Origin: Christiangramia oceanisediminis | GTDB lineage: Bacteria; Bacteroidota; Bacteroidia; Flavobacteriales; Flavobacteriaceae | Assembly: GCF_022570735.2 (NCBI RefSeq) | Contig: NZ_JANCNS010000003.1 | Location: 434,001 to 498,000 of the forward strand | Direction of reading: 5' to 3' | DNA length: 64,000 nt | In this document: in pieces, positions 7,861 through 19,283 of the stretch | Position numbering within the stretch: the stretch's first letter is position 1 | Layout of the letters: each line of letters begins with the position of its first letter | Position numbers and translations under genes: made by a program | Notes under the pieces: generated by a model | Seen by the model: the letters and a program-made list of their open reading frames with translations, nothing else | Database searches by the model: none | Told to the model about the DNA's origin: nothing

Positions 7861-10800
7861 TTAGTTATAATTAACTTCCTGCTTTCTCTCGAGCATTTCG
7901 TCGAATTCTTCTTTAGAACCAACAATAATGCTATCGTATTTTCTCATACCTGTACCTGCAGGAATTCTGTGTCCTACAATTACATTTTCCTTCAATCCTT
8001 CAAGCTCATCGATCTTACCGCTTACCGCAGCCTCGTTCAATACCTTGGTAGTTTCCTGGAAGGAAGCAGCCGAGATAAATGACTTGGTCTGTAGTGAAGC
8101 TCTGGTAATTCCCTGAAGTACCGGATTAGCAGTTGCCGTGATCACGTCTCTAGCAGTAGCAAGGTTCTTATCTTCTCTTCTAAGAATAGAGTTCTCATCT
8201 CTAAGTTCTCTTGGAGTGATGATCTGACCTGGTTTCAATCTATCAGAGTCCCCTGCATCCTCGATCACCTTCATGCCGAACAACTTATTGTTCTCCTCGA
8301 TGAAGTCATCTTTATGGACAAGCTGGTTCTCCAGGAAGATAGTATCACCTGGATCAACGATCCTAACTTTACGCATCATCTGTCTAACAACAACCTCGAA
8401 GTGCTTGTCATTGATCTTCACACCCTGTAAACGGTATACTTCCTGAACTTCGTTCACAAGATACTGCTGTACAGCATTTGGCCCTTTGATATTAAGGATA
8501 TCCTCTGGAGTGATAGAACCATCAGAAAGTGGCATACCAGCTCTCACGTAGTCATTCTCCTGAACAAGGATCTGGTTAGAAAGCTTAACAAGATACTTCT
8601 TAACCTCTCCTAGTTTTGACTCAACAATGATCTCACGGTTACCTCTTTTGATCTTACCAAAAGAAACAACACCATCGATCTCAGATACAACAGCCGGGTT
8701 AGATGGGTTACGTGCTTCGAAAAGCTCGGTTACCCTTGGAAGACCACCTGTAATATCCCCTGCTTTAGAAGATTTACGTGGGATCTTAACCAGAATCTTA
8801 CCAACTCCGATCTTCTCTTCGTTGTCTACCATCAGGTGAGCTCCAACCGGAAGGTTATAAGAACGAATTACTTCGTCTTTCTTACCTAGGATATGAAGCG
8901 TTGGGATCAATTTCTTGTTACGAGATTCAGAAATTACTTTTTCCTGGAATCCTGTCTGCTCATCGATCTCAACCTGATAAGTAACACCCTGTTCAACGTT
9001 TTCGTACTTGATCTTACCGGCGAATTCAGAAATGATCACACCGTTATATGGATCCCAGGTACAAATCACGTCTCCCTTACTTACCGTAGCACCATCATTA
9101 ATATTGATCTGTGCACCGTAAGGAATATTGTTATTACTTAGTACAACACCTGTTTTCTTATCCTTGATCTTAAGTTCAGCAGTACGAGAGATCACGATGT
9201 CTGCAGTTCCACCATCAGGGGCTTCACCTTTAACAACTTTAAGATCTTCGATCTCTGCAATACCGTCGAATTTAGCTTCAAGTTTATTTTCTTCTGAAAT
9301 GTTACCTGCAATACCTCCCACGTGGAACGTACGTAGTGTAAGCTGTGTACCAGGCTCACCAATAGACTGAGCTGCTACAACACCAACAGCCTCACCTGTT
9401 TGAACGATCTTGTTCGTTGCCAGGTTACGACCATAACACTTGATACAGATACCTTTCTTAGCCTCACATGTTAATGGAGAACGAACTTCAACGCTTTCGA
9501 TAGGAGCTTCGTCGATCATTGCCACGATCTCTTCGGTGATCTCTTCATTAGCACCAACGATCAATTCGTCAGTTGAAGGGTTCACAACATCATTAAGGGA
9601 AATACGTCCAAGGATTCTTTCACCTAATGATTCCACGATCTCTTCATTCTTCTTAAGTGGTCTAACTTCTACACCTCTTAATGTTCCACAGTCATCTTCA
9701 TTTACGATCACATCCTGGGAAACATCTACCAGACGACGGGTTAGATAACCAGCATCGGCCGTTTTAAGTGCGGTATCGGCAAGACCTTTACGAGCACCGT
9801 GAGTAGAGATAAAGTATTCAAGAATCGAAAGACCTTCCTTAAAGTTAGAAAGAATCGGGTTTTCGATAATTTCACCTCCACCAGAGTTAGATTTCTTCGG
9901 CTTGGCCATCAAACCACGCATACCGGTAAGCTGACGAATCTGTTCTTTCGAACCACGCGCCCCGGAATCAAGCATCATATATACCGAGTTGAATCCTTGC
10001 TTATCCTCGCGAATTCGCTTCATAGCCAATTCGGTTAGACCCGCGTTAGTTGAAGTCCAGATATCAATTACCTGGTTATAACGTTCGTTATTGGTAATAA
10101 GACCCATGTTATAGTTACCAATGATACCTTCAACCTGCTCGTTAGCTTCATCGATCATGGCTTGCTTCTCTTCAGGGATGATAATATCACCTAAGCTGAA
10201 AGAAAGACCACCACGGAATGCGAATCCGTAACCTAGTTGCTTGATCTCGTCAAGGAACTCAGAAGTTTCAGGTACACTTGTAATTTTCAGGATCTTACCA
10301 ATGATCTCACGAAGGGATTTTTTGGTTAGTACCTCATTGATATATCCTGCTTTTTCAGGCACTGCTTCGTTGAACAGCACTCTACCAACAGTTGTATCGA
10401 TGATCTGGTAAACCAGTTCTCCTTTATCGTTGAAATCTTTAGTTCTGATCTTGATTCCTGCATTCAGGTCTACTCGCTTCTGGTTGTAAGCAATTACAAG
10501 CTCTTCCGCAGAATAGAAAGTTAAACCTTCTCCTTTTACCGGCTCTTCATCAGTAGATTTCTTGTGCTTGGTCATGTAGTAAAGACCAAGTACCATATCC
10601 TGAGAAGGTACTGTAATTGGAGAACCGTTTGCAGGGTTCAGAATGTTATGAGAAGCTAGCATTAATAGCTGAGCTTCCAAAATAGCTTCTGGCCCAAGTG
10701 GTAAGTGAACCGCCATCTGGTCACCATCAAAATCGGCGTTGAATGCAGTACACGCAAGTGGGTGAAGCTGAATTGCTTTTCCTTCAATAAGTTTAGGCTG

Positions 10801-12162
10801 GAATGCCTGGATACCCAGACGGTGAAGCGTAGGAGCACGGTTCAATAATACCGGATGTCCCTTAAGAACGTTTTCCAGTATATCCCAAACTACAGGTTCT
10901 TTTTTATCGATAATCTTCTTGGCAGATTTCACTGTTTTTACGATACCTCTTTCGATCAGTTTTCTGATGATAAAAGGCTTGTAAAGTTCAGCTGCCATGT
11001 TCTTTGGAAGACCACATTCGAACATCTTCAATTCTGGTCCTACAACGATCACCGAACGTGCAGAATAATCAACACGCTTACCAAGCAGGTTCTGACGGAA
11101 ACGTCCCTGCTTCCCTTTCAATGAATCTGAAAGTGATTTAAGCGGACGGTTAGAGTCAGTTTTTACTGCTGATGATTTTCTTGTATTATCGAATAATGAA
11201 TCTACAGATTCCTGAAGCATACGTTTTTCGTTACGTAAGATCACTTCAGGAGCTTTGATCTCCATTAATCTCTTCAAACGGTTGTTGCGAATAATTACAC
11301 GACGGTAAAGATCGTTCAAATCTGAAGTCGCGAAACGACCACCATCGAGAGGCACAAGAGGTCTAAGTTCCGGTGGAATTACCGGTACCACCTTCATGAT
11401 CATCCATTCAGGATTGTTCTCCCTGTTATTGTTCGCATCACGGAAAGCTTCCACCACCTGAAGACGCTTAAGCGCTTCGGTCTTACGTTGTTTGGAAGTT
11501 TCGTTATTCGCTTTATGTCTTAATTCATAAGAAAGCTCATCAAGATCGATTCTTTTAAGGATCTCGATAAGACATTCAGCACCCATTTTCGCGATAAACT
11601 TATTTGGGTCACTGTCTTCCAGATATAGATTCTCCTGAGGAAGTTCATCTAAAATATTCAGATATTCTTCTTCCGTAAGGAAATCCATTTTCTTTAGTGG
11701 TTTTCCATCTTCATCCTTCGCGATACCTGGCTGGATCACTACATATCTTTCGTAGTAAATGATCATGTCCAGTTTCTTGGAAGGAAGCCCTAACAAATAA
11801 CCAATTTTGTTAGGCAAAGAGCGGAAATACCAGATATGAGCTACAGGTACAACAAGGTTGATATGACCAACGCGATCTCTACGCACCTTCTTCTCGGTAA
11901 CCTCTACTCCACATCTATCGCAAACGATCCCTTTGTATCGGATTCTCTTGTATTTACCACAGGCACATTCGTAATCCTTAACAGGACCAAAAATACGCTC
12001 GCAGAACAATCCGTCACGCTCTGGTTTGTGCGTACGGTAGTTGATCGTTTCCGGCTTTAGGACTTCACCACGAGATTCCGCGAGGATAGACTCGGGAGAA
12101 GCTAAACCTATAGAGATCTGGTTGAACCTCTGTACTGTATTTTTATCATTATTTCTAGCCAT
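7861..12162 (-). CDS. rpoC: DNA-directed RNA polymerase subunit beta'
   Basis: 1433 aa, the full Bacteroidota length. The N-terminal zinc ribbon ([13 protein letters not shown] followed by CDRCG, residues about 65-83), the catalytic [12 protein letters not shown] with the three Mg-binding Asp, the bridge/trigger region ([22 protein letters not shown]) and the second zinc site ([13 protein letters not shown]) are all present. It forms the RNA polymerase active centre with RpoB. The gene follows rpoB after 75 bases that hold an inverted repeat, and ends at a strong terminator. The start is the ATG giving MARNNDKN, standard for the phylum. Confidence 0.99.
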   Translation of the reverse strand: MARNNDKNTVQRFNQISIGLASPESILAESRGEVLKPETINYRTHKPERDGLFCERIFGPVKDYECACGKYKRIRYKGIVCDRCGVEVTEKKVRRDRVGHINLVVPVAHIWYFRSLPNKIGYLLGLPSKKLDMIIYYERYVVIQPGIAKDEDGKPLKKMDFLTEEEYLNILDELPQENLYLEDSDPNKFIAKMGAECLIEILKRIDLDELSYELRHKANNETSKQRKTEALKRLQVVEAFRDANNNRENNPEWMIMKVVPVIPPELRPLVPLDGGRFATSDLNDLYRRVIIRNNRLKRLMEIKAPEVILRNEKRMLQESVDSLFDNTRKSSAVKTDSNRPLKSLSDSLKGKQGRFRQNLLGKRVDYSARSVIVVGPELKMFECGLPKNMAAELYKPFIIRKLIERGIVKTVKSAKKIIDKKEPVVWDILENVLKGHPVLLNRAPTLHRLGIQAFQPKLIEGKAIQLHPLACTAFNADFDGDQMAVHLPLGPEAILEAQLLMLASHNILNPANGSPITVPSQDMVLGLYYMTKHKKSTDEEPVKGEGLTFYSAEELVIAYNQKRVDLNAGIKIRTKDFNDKGELVYQIIDTTVGRVLFNEAVPEKAGYINEVLTKKSLREIIGKILKITSVPETSEFLDEIKQLGYGFAFRGGLSFSLGDIIIPEEKQAMIDEANEQVEGIIGNYNMGLITNNERYNQVIDIWTSTNAGLTELAMKRIREDKQGFNSVYMMLDSGARGSKEQIRQLTGMRGLMAKPKKSNSGGGEIIENPILSNFKEGLSILEYFISTHGARKGLADTALKTADAGYLTRRLVDVSQDVIVNEDDCGTLRGVEVRPLKKNEEIVESLGERILGRISLNDVVNPSTDELIVGANEEITEEIVAMIDEAPIESVEVRSPLTCEAKKGICIKCYGRNLATNKIVQTGEAVGVVAAQSIGEPGTQLTLRTFHVGGIAGNISEENKLEAKFDGIAEIEDLKVVKGEAPDGGTADIVISRTAELKIKDKKTGVVLSNNNIPYGAQININDGATVSKGDVICTWDPYNGVIISEFAGKIKYENVEQGVTYQVEIDEQTGFQEKVISESRNKKLIPTLHILGKKDEVIRSYNLPVGAHLMVDNEEKIGVGKILVKIPRKSSKAGDITGGLPRVTELFEARNPSNPAVVSEIDGVVSFGKIKRGNREIIVESKLGEVKKYLVKLSNQILVQENDYVRAGMPLSDGSITPEDILNIKGPNAVQQYLVNEVQEVYRLQGVKINDKHFEVVVRQMMRKVRIVDPGDTIFLENQLVHKDDFIEENNKLFGMKVIEDAGDSDRLKPGQIITPRELRDENSILRREDKNLATARDVITATANPVLQGITRASLQTKSFISAASFQETTKVLNEAAVSGKIDELEGLKENVIVGHRIPAGTGMRKYDSIIVGSKEEFDEMLERKQEVNYN

Positions 12163-12181
12163 ACTAATAGTATTCAGTATT

Positions 12182-12225
12182 GAGTATTCAGTAAACAGTC
12201 ACTGCGAACTGCTTACTGAATACTG
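12182..12225 (-). repeat. Imperfect inverted repeat between rpoB and rpoC
   Basis: Arms 12182-12198 (GAGTATTCAGTAAACAG) and 12209-12225 pair at 15 of 17 positions around a 10-base loop. A direct copy of the AGTATTSAGTA word precedes it (12169-12181). No U-tract follows, so it is not a normal terminator; it could be an RNA processing or stability element. A similar structure lies at 63891-63922. Confidence 0.6.
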
Positions 12226-12237
12226 CAAACTATTTTT

Positions 12238-15200
12238 TTATTCTTCTAATTTAATATCCAATCCTAGACCTTTCAATTCATGCATCAATACATTGAAAGA
12301 TTCTGGCAATCCTGGTTCTGGCATTGGTTCACCTTTTACGATAGACTCGTAAGTCTTGGCTCTACCAATAACATCATCAGACTTCACAGTAAGGATCTCT
12401 CTAAGCGTGCTGGATGCACCATAAGCTTCAAGAGCCCAAACCTCCATTTCTCCAAATCTCTGACCACCAAACTGTGCCTTACCACCAAGCGGCTGCTGAG
12501 TAATAAGCGAGTAAGGACCGATAGAACGCGCGTGCATCTTATCGTCGATCATATGTCCTAGTTTCAACATGTAGATCACACCTACTGTTGCACGCTGGTC
12601 AAATCTTTCACCGGTTCCACCATCATAAAGATGCGTGTGACCAAATCTTGGGATTCCGGCCTCATCGGTAAGCTCGTTGATCTCATCGATAGTTGCACCA
12701 TCGAAAATTGGAGTCGCGTATTTCTTACCAAGTTTTTGACCAGCCCATCCAAGAACAGTTTCATAGATCTGACCAATGTTCATACGTGATGGTACCCCAA
12801 GCGGGTTCAACACGATATCAACAGGTGTTCCATCTTCAAGGAATGGCATATCTTCCTGACGAACGATCCTGGCAACAATACCTTTGTTACCGTGACGTCC
12901 TGCCATCTTATCACCAACCTTCAGTTTACGTTTCTTAGCGATGTAAACCTTAGCCAGTTTAAGAATTCCTGATGGAAGCTCATCTCCAACAGAAATGGTG
13001 AATTTCTCTCTCCTCAGGTTACCCTGAAGATCGTTTTCTTTGATCTTGTAATTATGGATAAGATCTGCTACCAGCTCATTTAGGTGATCATCTGTAGTCC
13101 AGGTACCACTTGTTAAGTGAGTATAATCGTCTACAGCATTCAACATTTTCAAGGTGTACTTCTTACCTTTTGGAAGAACTTCTTCTCCAAGGTCGTTAGA
13201 AACTCCCTGAGCTGTCTTACCACCAATGATAGCGAATAGTTTCTCTACCAGCTGAGATTTCAGAAGCGCGAATTTCGCATCATACTTCTTCTCAAGTGCT
13301 GCAACATCTTCTTTATCCTGTGCTCTCTTACGCTTGTCTTTGATCGCTCTTGCGAACAATTTCTTATCGATCACAACACCGCTTAATGACGGAGAAGCTT
13401 TCAAAGAAGCATCCTTAACATCTCCGGCTTTGTCACCAAAGATCGCGCGAAGCAGTTTCTCTTCAGGAGTAGGATCACTTTCTCCTTTAGGAGTGATCTT
13501 ACCAATAAGGATATCACCAGGCTTCACTTCAGCACCAACTCGAATCATTCCGTGCTCATCAAGGTCTTTAGTAGCCTCTTCAGAAACGTTTGGAATATCA
13601 TTGGTCAATTCTTCATTACCTAGCTTGGTATCTCTTACCTCCAGAGAGTATTCGTCAATATGGATAGAGGTGAAAATATCATCTCTCACCACTTTTTCTG
13701 ATATCACGATCGCATCCTCAAAGTTGTAACCTTTCCAAGGCATGAAGGCAACCTTCATGTTTCTACCAAGGGCAAGCTCACCGGCTTCGGTGGCATAACC
13801 CTGGCAAAGAACCTGACCTTTGGTTACCCTGTCACCTACTCTTACGATAGGTTTCAGGTTGATACAGGTACCCTGGTTAGTCTTACGGAATTTGATAAGG
13901 TCGTAAGTTTTTGAATCATCATCAAAACTTACCATTCTTTCCTCATCGGTACGATCGTATTTGATTACGATCTTGTTCGCGTCTACATATTCTACTTCTC
14001 CCTCTCCTTCAGCATTGATCAATACACGAGAATCTGTAGCTACCTGTCTTTCAAGACCTGTTCCAACGATAGGAGAATCAGCTCTTAGAAGTGGTACTGC
14101 CTGACGCATCATGTTTGATCCCATCAGTGCACGGTTCGCATCATCATGCTCCAGGAATGGAATCAATGAAGCCGAAATAGAAGAGATCTGGTTAGGAGCA
14201 ACATCGGTATAATGAACCTCTTTTGGGTCAACTACCGGGAAGTCACCTTCCATACGCGCAATTACACGGTCGCTCTCAATAGTACCATCATCCTTTAAAG
14301 GAATGTTGGCCTGAGCGATTTTCTTACCTTCTTCTTCTTCCGCGCTAAGGTATATAGGCTCTTCTGAAATATTGATCTTACCATCAGAAACAGTACGATA
14401 TGGCGTTTCAATGAATCCCATTCCGTTCACTTTAGCATAAACCGAAAGTGAAGAAATAAGACCAATGTTCGGACCTTCAGGTGTTTCAATAGGACATAAT
14501 CTTCCATAGTGCGTATAGTGAACGTCACGTACCTCGAATCCTGCTCTTTCTCTGGAAAGACCACCTGGCCCTAATGCTGAAAGTCTACGCTTGTGCGTGA
14601 TCTCTGCAAGTGGGTTGGTCTGGTCCATGAACTGAGATAACTGGTTGGTACCAAAGAACGAGTTGATAACAGAAGAAAGTGTCTTCGCGTTAATCAAGTC
14701 GATAGGAGTAAATACCTCGTTATCCCTAACGTTCATTCTCTCACGAATGGTTCTTGCCATACGTGCAAGTCCAACACCAAACTGCTGAGACAACTGCTCA
14801 CCTACAGTTCTAACACGACGGTTAGAAAGGTGATCAATATCATCGATCTCAGCCTTCGAGTTGATAAGTTCGATCAAGTATTTAACAATGGTAATGATGT
14901 CCAGCTTGGTAAGCACCTGCTTATCCATCTCCACATCAAGACCAAGTTTTTTGTTCATTCTGTATCGCCCTACTTCACCAAGGCTGTAACGCTGATCTGA
15001 GAAGAAAAGCTTGTCGATAATTCCACGAGCAGTTTCCTCATCTGGCGGTTCAGCATTACGAAGCTGACGATAGATATGTTCTACCGCTTCTTTTTCAGAG
15101 TTGGTAGGATCTTTTTGAAGCGTATTGTGAATGATCGCATAGTCACCGGTTTGATTATCCTCTTTGTGTAGAAGGATAGTTTTTGTTCCGGTTTCAAGGA

Positions 15201-16050
15201 TCTCTTCGATATGCTCTTTTTCGAGCTCTGTATCACGATCCAATACGATCTCGTTACGTTCGATTGAAACAACCTCTCCAGTATCTTCATCTACGAAATC
15301 CTCATACCAGGTGTTCAATACACGGGCAGCTAGTTTGCGCCCAAGAACTTTTTTAAGTCCAGATTTGGAAACCTTCACTTCTTCAGCAAGGTCGAAGATC
15401 TCCAGAATATCCTTATCACGCTCATATCCAATGGCACGGAATAGCGTGGTAACAGGTAATTTTTTCTTACGATCGATATAAGCGTACATTACACTGTTGA
15501 TATCGGTCGCAAATTCAATCCATGATCCCTTGAAAGGAATTACACGGGCTGAGTATAATTTGGTTCCATTAGCATGGAAAGACTGTCCAAAGAAAACCCC
15601 CGGTGAACGGTGTAGCTGAGATACTACAACTCGCTCGGCACCGTTGATGCAGAAAGTTCCACTAGGTGTCATATAAGGGATTGTTCCCAAGTATACGTCC
15701 TGTACGATGGTTTCAAAATCTTCGTGTTCAGGGTCGGTACAGTATAACTTAAGTCTAGCCTTAAGCGGTACACTGTAGGTCAATCCGCGTTCGATACACT
15801 CCTGGATGGAATATCTTGGCGGGTCCACAAAATAATCTAAGAATTCTAGTACAAATTGATTACGGGTGTCCGTAATGGGGAAGTTTTCTAGGAAGGTGTT
15901 GTAAAGACCTTCATTTCCCCGCTCTTCTGATTTTGTCTCTAATTGAAAGAAGTCCTGAAAAGACTTAATCTGCAGATCCAGAAAGTCCGGATAAGCAGGC
16001 TTATTCTTAACAGAAGAGAAACTCAATCTTTCAGTTTGCTTTGCTAACAT
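12238..16050 (-). CDS. rpoB: DNA-directed RNA polymerase subunit beta
   Basis: 1270 aa from the ATG at 16050, giving [13 protein letters not shown], which matches the usual start MLATQTERI. A TTG directly upstream in frame is an unlikely start. Recognisable parts: the rifampicin region with the [17 protein letters not shown] and [21 protein letters not shown] blocks near residues 470-520, the [11 protein letters not shown] and [12 protein letters not shown] blocks, and the C-terminal [24 protein letters not shown] clamp region. The rifampicin-contact residues Asp, His and Ser in these blocks are the sensitive (wild-type) ones. Upstream lies the rplL stop, with an attenuator-like hairpin in the 133-base gap. 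Confidence 0.99.
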   Translation of the reverse strand: MLAKQTERLSFSSVKNKPAYPDFLDLQIKSFQDFFQLETKSEERGNEGLYNTFLENFPITDTRNQFVLEFLDYFVDPPRYSIQECIERGLTYSVPLKARLKLYCTDPEHEDFETIVQDVYLGTIPYMTPSGTFCINGAERVVVSQLHRSPGVFFGQSFHANGTKLYSARVIPFKGSWIEFATDINSVMYAYIDRKKKLPVTTLFRAIGYERDKDILEIFDLAEEVKVSKSGLKKVLGRKLAARVLNTWYEDFVDEDTGEVVSIERNEIVLDRDTELEKEHIEEILETGTKTILLHKEDNQTGDYAIIHNTLQKDPTNSEKEAVEHIYRQLRNAEPPDEETARGIIDKLFFSDQRYSLGEVGRYRMNKKLGLDVEMDKQVLTKLDIITIVKYLIELINSKAEIDDIDHLSNRRVRTVGEQLSQQFGVGLARMARTIRERMNVRDNEVFTPIDLINAKTLSSVINSFFGTNQLSQFMDQTNPLAEITHKRRLSALGPGGLSRERAGFEVRDVHYTHYGRLCPIETPEGPNIGLISSLSVYAKVNGMGFIETPYRTVSDGKINISEEPIYLSAEEEEGKKIAQANIPLKDDGTIESDRVIARMEGDFPVVDPKEVHYTDVAPNQISSISASLIPFLEHDDANRALMGSNMMRQAVPLLRADSPIVGTGLERQVATDSRVLINAEGEGEVEYVDANKIVIKYDRTDEERMVSFDDDSKTYDLIKFRKTNQGTCINLKPIVRVGDRVTKGQVLCQGYATEAGELALGRNMKVAFMPWKGYNFEDAIVISEKVVRDDIFTSIHIDEYSLEVRDTKLGNEELTNDIPNVSEEATKDLDEHGMIRVGAEVKPGDILIGKITPKGESDPTPEEKLLRAIFGDKAGDVKDASLKASPSLSGVVIDKKLFARAIKDKRKRAQDKEDVAALEKKYDAKFALLKSQLVEKLFAIIGGKTAQGVSNDLGEEVLPKGKKYTLKMLNAVDDYTHLTSGTWTTDDHLNELVADLIHNYKIKENDLQGNLRREKFTISVGDELPSGILKLAKVYIAKKRKLKVGDKMAGRHGNKGIVARIVRQEDMPFLEDGTPVDIVLNPLGVPSRMNIGQIYETVLGWAGQKLGKKYATPIFDGATIDEINELTDEAGIPRFGHTHLYDGGTGERFDQRATVGVIYMLKLGHMIDDKMHARSIGPYSLITQQPLGGKAQFGGQRFGEMEVWALEAYGASSTLREILTVKSDDVIGRAKTYESIVKGEPMPEPGLPESFNVLMHELKGLGLDIKLEE

Positions 16051-16121
16051 CAATGGACGGGATTAAATTTTATATATAAAAAACTGCGTTTTCTAGAACT
16101 TAGGCTCTATATACGCAAAAG

Positions 16122-16159
16122 GGTTTAGACCTTCAGGAGCGTATCCTGAGGCCTAAACC
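16122..16159 (-). terminator. Attenuator-like hairpin between rplL and rpoB
   Basis: A two-part stem: GGTTTAG / CTAAACC outside and CCTTCAGGA / TCCTGAGG inside with a GCGTA loop. On the minus strand it is followed by CCCTTTTGCG, a short U-run, so it should terminate only partly. Its position equals the rplL-rpoB attenuator known in Escherichia coli. Confidence 0.65.
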
Positions 16160-16183
16160 TAAATAATATTGCTTTCGTCAAGC

Positions 16184-16558
16184 TTATTTAAGCTCAACCT
16201 CAGCTCCTGCTTCTTCTAATTGCTTTTTAAGAGCTTCAGCTTCGTCTTTAGCAACTCCTTCCTTAACTGGTTTTGGAGCACCGTCAACTAGTTCTTTAGC
16301 ATCTTTAAGTCCAAGACCTGTAAGTTCTTTTACAAGTTTAACTACAGCTAGTTTAGATCCACCTGGAGCAGTAAGGATTACGTCGAATTCAGTTTGTTCT
16401 TCAGCTTCCTCACCACCAGCGGCAGCACCACCAGCAACAGCTACTGCAGCAGCAGCAGGCTCGATACCATATTCTTCTTTTAAAATATCAGCTAACTCGT
16501 TTACTTCTTTTACGGTCAAGTTAACCAATTGTTCTGCGAAATCTTTTAAATCTGCCAT
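16184..16558 (-). CDS. rplL: 50S ribosomal protein L7/L12
   Basis: 124 aa stalk protein. The N-terminal dimerisation part ([24 protein letters not shown]), an Ala/Gly-rich hinge at about residues 33-50 and the C-terminal factor-binding domain ([35 protein letters not shown]) are all visible. It recruits and activates translation GTPases on the ribosome. It follows rplJ after 57 bases as in most bacteria, and is followed by a partial terminator before rpoB, which allows more L12 than polymerase to be made. Confidence 0.98.
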   Translation of the reverse strand: MADLKDFAEQLVNLTVKEVNELADILKEEYGIEPAAAAVAVAGGAAAGGEEAEEQTEFDVILTAPGGSKLAVVKLVKELTGLGLKDAKELVDGAPKPVKEGVAKDEAEALKKQLEEAGAEVELK

Positions 16559-16615
16559 TTTCTATCGTTTTTAAAAAGTTCTTTAATTTATATTTGTTAA
16601 AAAGTGCGTACTATA

Positions 16616-17137
16616 TTATCCCTCTTTTTCTGAAAGAGTCTTAAGGATTCCTGCCAGTTTTCCACCACCTGATTTAAGTGCAGAAACAACATTCTTAGCA
16701 GGAGATTGAAGCAATCCAACGATATCTCCAATAACTTCTTCTTTAGACTTGATGTTAACAAGGGTATCAAGATAGTCATCACCAACATATACGGCTTCTT
16801 CTACAAAAGCACCTTTAAGTAGTGGTTTTTCTGACTTTTTTCTGAATTCCTTGATCACCTTAGCCGGAGCATTTCCGGTTTCAGAAAGCATGATTGAGGT
16901 ATTGCCCTTTAAAACTGATGGAAGATCAGCGAAATCTTTATCTGTCGCTTCCATAGCTTTAGCAAGCAATGTATTTTTAACTACCGATAACTTAACATCG
17001 GCTTTAAAACAAGCCCTACGTAAGTTAGAAGTCGCTCCAGCGTCCAGGCCAGAGATGTCAGCCAAATAGATAGTTTGAAATTCGGCTAACTGGGCAGTTA
17101 AATCTTCTATAACTTGTGATTTTTCTTCTCTTGTCAT
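16616..17137 (-). CDS. rplJ: 50S ribosomal protein L10
   Basis: 173 aa, the usual length. It is the stalk base that carries the L7/L12 dimers. Visible family features: TREEKSQVIEDLTAQLAEFQTIYLADISGL at the N-terminus with the Leu-x-Arg region LRRACFKADVKLSVVKNTLLAKA, and the C-terminal helix (SPAKNVVSALKSGGGKLAGILKTLSEKEG) that binds L12. It starts 9 bases after the rplA stop. In other bacteria the L10-L12 complex represses its own mRNA leader; the gap here is too short for the classical leader. Confidence 0.97.
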   Translation of the reverse strand: MTREEKSQVIEDLTAQLAEFQTIYLADISGLDAGATSNLRRACFKADVKLSVVKNTLLAKAMEATDKDFADLPSVLKGNTSIMLSETGNAPAKVIKEFRKKSEKPLLKGAFVEEAVYVGDDYLDTLVNIKSKEEVIGDIVGLLQSPAKNVVSALKSGGGKLAGILKTLSEKEG

Positions 17138-17146
17138 AACCTTAAA

Positions 17147-17845
17147 TTATTGCTCAGTAAACCTTTTAGTATCTATTGCTACACTCGGGCTCATGGTGGT
17201 AGACATATGAATACTCTTCATATATACACCTTTCGCTGCCTGAGGCTTCAATTTTACCAGCGTAGTTAATAATTCTCTTGCATTACCTGCGATCTTTTCA
17301 GCATCGAAAGACGCTTTCCCGATTGCAGCATGTACAATTCCTGTTTTGTCAACCTTGAAGTCGATCTTACCAGCCTTTACATCAGAAACCGCTTTAGCGA
17401 TATCCATAGTTACCGTACCGGTCTTTGGGTTAGGCATCAAACCTCTTGGTCCAAGAACACGTCCTAGTGGTCCAAGTTTACCCATAACGCTAGGCATAGT
17501 GATAATCACATCAACATCTGTCCAGCCTCCTTTGATCTTTTCAAGATATTCGTCTAATCCAACGTAATCTGCACCAGCATCTTTAGCTTCCTGCTCCTTA
17601 TCTGGAGTCACAAGCGCCAAAACCTTAACATCCTTACCAGTTCCATGAGGAAGTGTCACCACACCTCTAACCATCTGGTTGGCTTTTCTTGGATCTACGT
17701 TCAAACGAACTGCAAGATCTACAGAAGCGTCAAAGTTTTCGTTGGAAACTTCTTTTATCAAAGCAGAAGCCTCAGCAACCGTATAGGTCTTCCCATTCTC
17801 GATCTTAGACTGAGCTTCTTTTTGCTTTTTAGTTAATTTTGCCAT
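17147..17845 (-). CDS. rplA: 50S ribosomal protein L1
   Basis: 232 aa. Forms the mobile L1 stalk that handles E-site tRNA. Family signatures: [34 protein letters not shown] near residue 40 and [26 protein letters not shown] near 125. It lies between rplK (19 bases) and rplJ (9 bases) in the conserved ribosomal operon. Confidence 0.98.
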   Translation of the reverse strand: MAKLTKKQKEAQSKIENGKTYTVAEASALIKEVSNENFDASVDLAVRLNVDPRKANQMVRGVVTLPHGTGKDVKVLALVTPDKEQEAKDAGADYVGLDEYLEKIKGGWTDVDVIITMPSVMGKLGPLGRVLGPRGLMPNPKTGTVTMDIAKAVSDVKAGKIDFKVDKTGIVHAAIGKASFDAEKIAGNARELLTTLVKLKPQAAKGVYMKSIHMSTTMSPSVAIDTKRFTEQ

Positions 17846-17864
17846 TTTCTAATTTCTTTTTGGA

Positions 17865-18302
17865 TTAAAACGGTGCATCACCCTTTACAGTTATTCCCAT
17901 CGAACGAGCTGTTCCGGCAACCATTTTCATTGCAGATTCAATTGTAAATGCATTAAGATCCTGCATCTTGTCTTCTGCAATTGTTTTAATCTGATCCCAA
18001 GAAACACTTGCTACTTTCTTTCTGTTAGGCTCACCTGAACCCTTTTTAGTTTTAGCTGCTTCCATCAATTGTACTGCTGCAGGTGGAGTCTTGATCACAA
18101 AATCAAAAGACTTATCTGAATAAACAGTAATCACAACTGGCAGTACCTTTCCTTGCTTGTCCTGAGTCCTACCATTGAATTGCTTACAGAATTCCATGAT
18201 ATTTACCCCGGCAGCACCCAAAGCAGGTCCAACTGGTGGTGATGGGTTAGCAGCACCTCCGCGAACTTGTAGTTTTACAACTTTACTTACTTCTTTTGCC
18301 AT
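17865..18302 (-). CDS. rplK: 50S ribosomal protein L11
   Basis: 145 aa. It binds the GTPase-associated centre of 23S rRNA. The N-terminal proline-rich block [26 protein letters not shown] and the C-terminal RNA-binding part, ending in [16 protein letters not shown], are intact. The start ATG is at 18302, 72 bases after nusG. Confidence 0.98.
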   Translation of the reverse strand: MAKEVSKVVKLQVRGGAANPSPPVGPALGAAGVNIMEFCKQFNGRTQDKQGKVLPVVITVYSDKSFDFVIKTPPAAVQLMEAAKTKKGSGEPNRKKVASVSWDQIKTIAEDKMQDLNAFTIESAMKMVAGTARSMGITVKGDAPF

Positions 18303-18374
18303 TTTTCAAATTTTTGAGTGATAGTTTATTGAGTGGAAGCTAAAAAAACTATCAAAAAATATGTAACAGTTATT

Positions 18375-18926
18375 TTATACCTTTTCTACTTGCATATAGC
18401 TTAGCTCAAGCGGAGTCTTCCTTCCGAAGATCTTCACCATCACTTCCAGCTTACGCTTTTCTTCATTGATCTTTTCTACAGTTCCGTTAAAGCCATTGAA
18501 CGGTCCGTCAATTACTTTAATAGTTTCTCCAATAGTGAATGGAATTGCAACATTATCAGATTTAACCGAAAGCTCATCTACTTTTCCAAGCATACGATTC
18601 ACTTCAGATTTTCTAAGTGGTACCGGATCACCTCCCTTGGTCTCGCCTAAGAATCCAATCACTCCATTGATACCTTTAATAATATGAGGGATTTCACCAC
18701 CAATATTAGCCTGGATCATCACATAACCTGGAAAGTAAACTCTTTCTTTGTTCACCTTCTTGCCATTTCGAATCTGAATTACTTTTTCAGTAGGCACAAG
18801 AACCTGCTCCACAAAGTCTTCAAGACCCTGATGAGCAATTTCTTTCTCTATATAGTCCTTGACTTTATTCTCCTGTCCGCTAACGGCACGAACCACATAC
18901 CACTTTTTATCCTTTGCTTCTGCCAT
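18375..18926 (-). CDS. nusG: Transcription termination/antitermination factor NusG
   Basis: 183 aa with an N-terminal NGN domain (KWYVVRAVSGQENKVKDYIEKEI) that binds RNA polymerase and a C-terminal KOW domain (GETIKVIDGPFNGFNGTVEKINEEKRKLEVMVKIFGRKTPLELSYMQVEKV) that contacts Rho or ribosomal S10. No insert is present between the domains. It lies 10 bases after secE, in the universal secE-nusG-rplK order. Confidence 0.98.
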   Translation of the reverse strand: MAEAKDKKWYVVRAVSGQENKVKDYIEKEIAHQGLEDFVEQVLVPTEKVIQIRNGKKVNKERVYFPGYVMIQANIGGEIPHIIKGINGVIGFLGETKGGDPVPLRKSEVNRMLGKVDELSVKSDNVAIPFTIGETIKVIDGPFNGFNGTVEKINEEKRKLEVMVKIFGRKTPLELSYMQVEKV

Positions 18927-18936
18927 TATCGTTAAA

Positions 18937-19134
18937 TTAAGATTTTACCCACACGAAGTACTGCTCGATTGCCTCGCTAAAGACCGTATCAACACCCCAA
19001 ATGGCTAATGAGAAAATAATCGAAAATACAGCAACAAGCACTGTTAATTTTTGAGCCTCCGTCCAGGTTGGCCAAGTAACGTGGTTTTTTAACTCGTTAT
19101 ATGATTCTGATATGTAATTAACAATTCCTGCCAT
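18937..19134 (-). CDS. secE: Preprotein translocase subunit SecE
   Basis: 65 aa from the ATG at 19134 (MAGIVNYISESYNELK). An upstream in-frame start would run into tRNA-Trp and is rejected. This is the short one-helix SecE type: an amphipathic helix with the conserved ELKNHVTWPTWTEAQKLT stretch, then one transmembrane helix (VLVAVFSIIFSLAIWGVDTVF). It clamps SecY in the inner membrane. The gene lies directly after tRNA-Trp and before nusG. Confidence 0.95.
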   Translation of the reverse strand: MAGIVNYISESYNELKNHVTWPTWTEAQKLTVLVAVFSIIFSLAIWGVDTVFSEAIEQYFVWVKS

Positions 19135-19152
19135 TTTCCAAAAAAATATTTG

Positions 19153-19225
19153 CACGGGTTGAGAGGCTCGAACTCCCGACACCTGGTTTTGGAGACCAGT
19201 GCTCTACCAACTGAGCTAAACCCGT
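19153..19225 (-). tRNA. tRNA-Trp (CCA anticodon)
   Basis: Acceptor arms ACGGGTT / AACCCGT pair fully, anticodon loop CTCCAAA gives CCA, and the T-loop is TTCGAGC. CCA is not encoded. It sits between tuf and secE, the conserved position in this phylum. Confidence 0.97.
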
Positions 19226-19238
19226 AAATATAAGGGAA

Positions 19239-19263
19239 GGCATCCCGCTTGTCACGGGATACC
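19239..19263 (-). terminator. Hairpin between tuf and tRNA-Trp
   Basis: GGTATCCCGT / GCGGGATGCC stem around a short loop, 21 bases after the tuf stop. The T-run lies on the plus-strand side only, so on the tuf transcript it may act as a partial terminator or as a processing site before tRNA-Trp. Confidence 0.45.
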
Positions 19264-19283
19264 TTTTTATATAAGTTTGATTC

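Noticed and set aside
7928-15481. Numerous plus-strand frames inside rpoC and rpoB
   Set aside because: Antisense shadows of strongly biased coding sequence; no independent start signals or families.
16051-16053. TTG as rpoB start codon
   Set aside because: The adjacent ATG gives the standard RpoB N-terminus; the TTG adds one residue without support.
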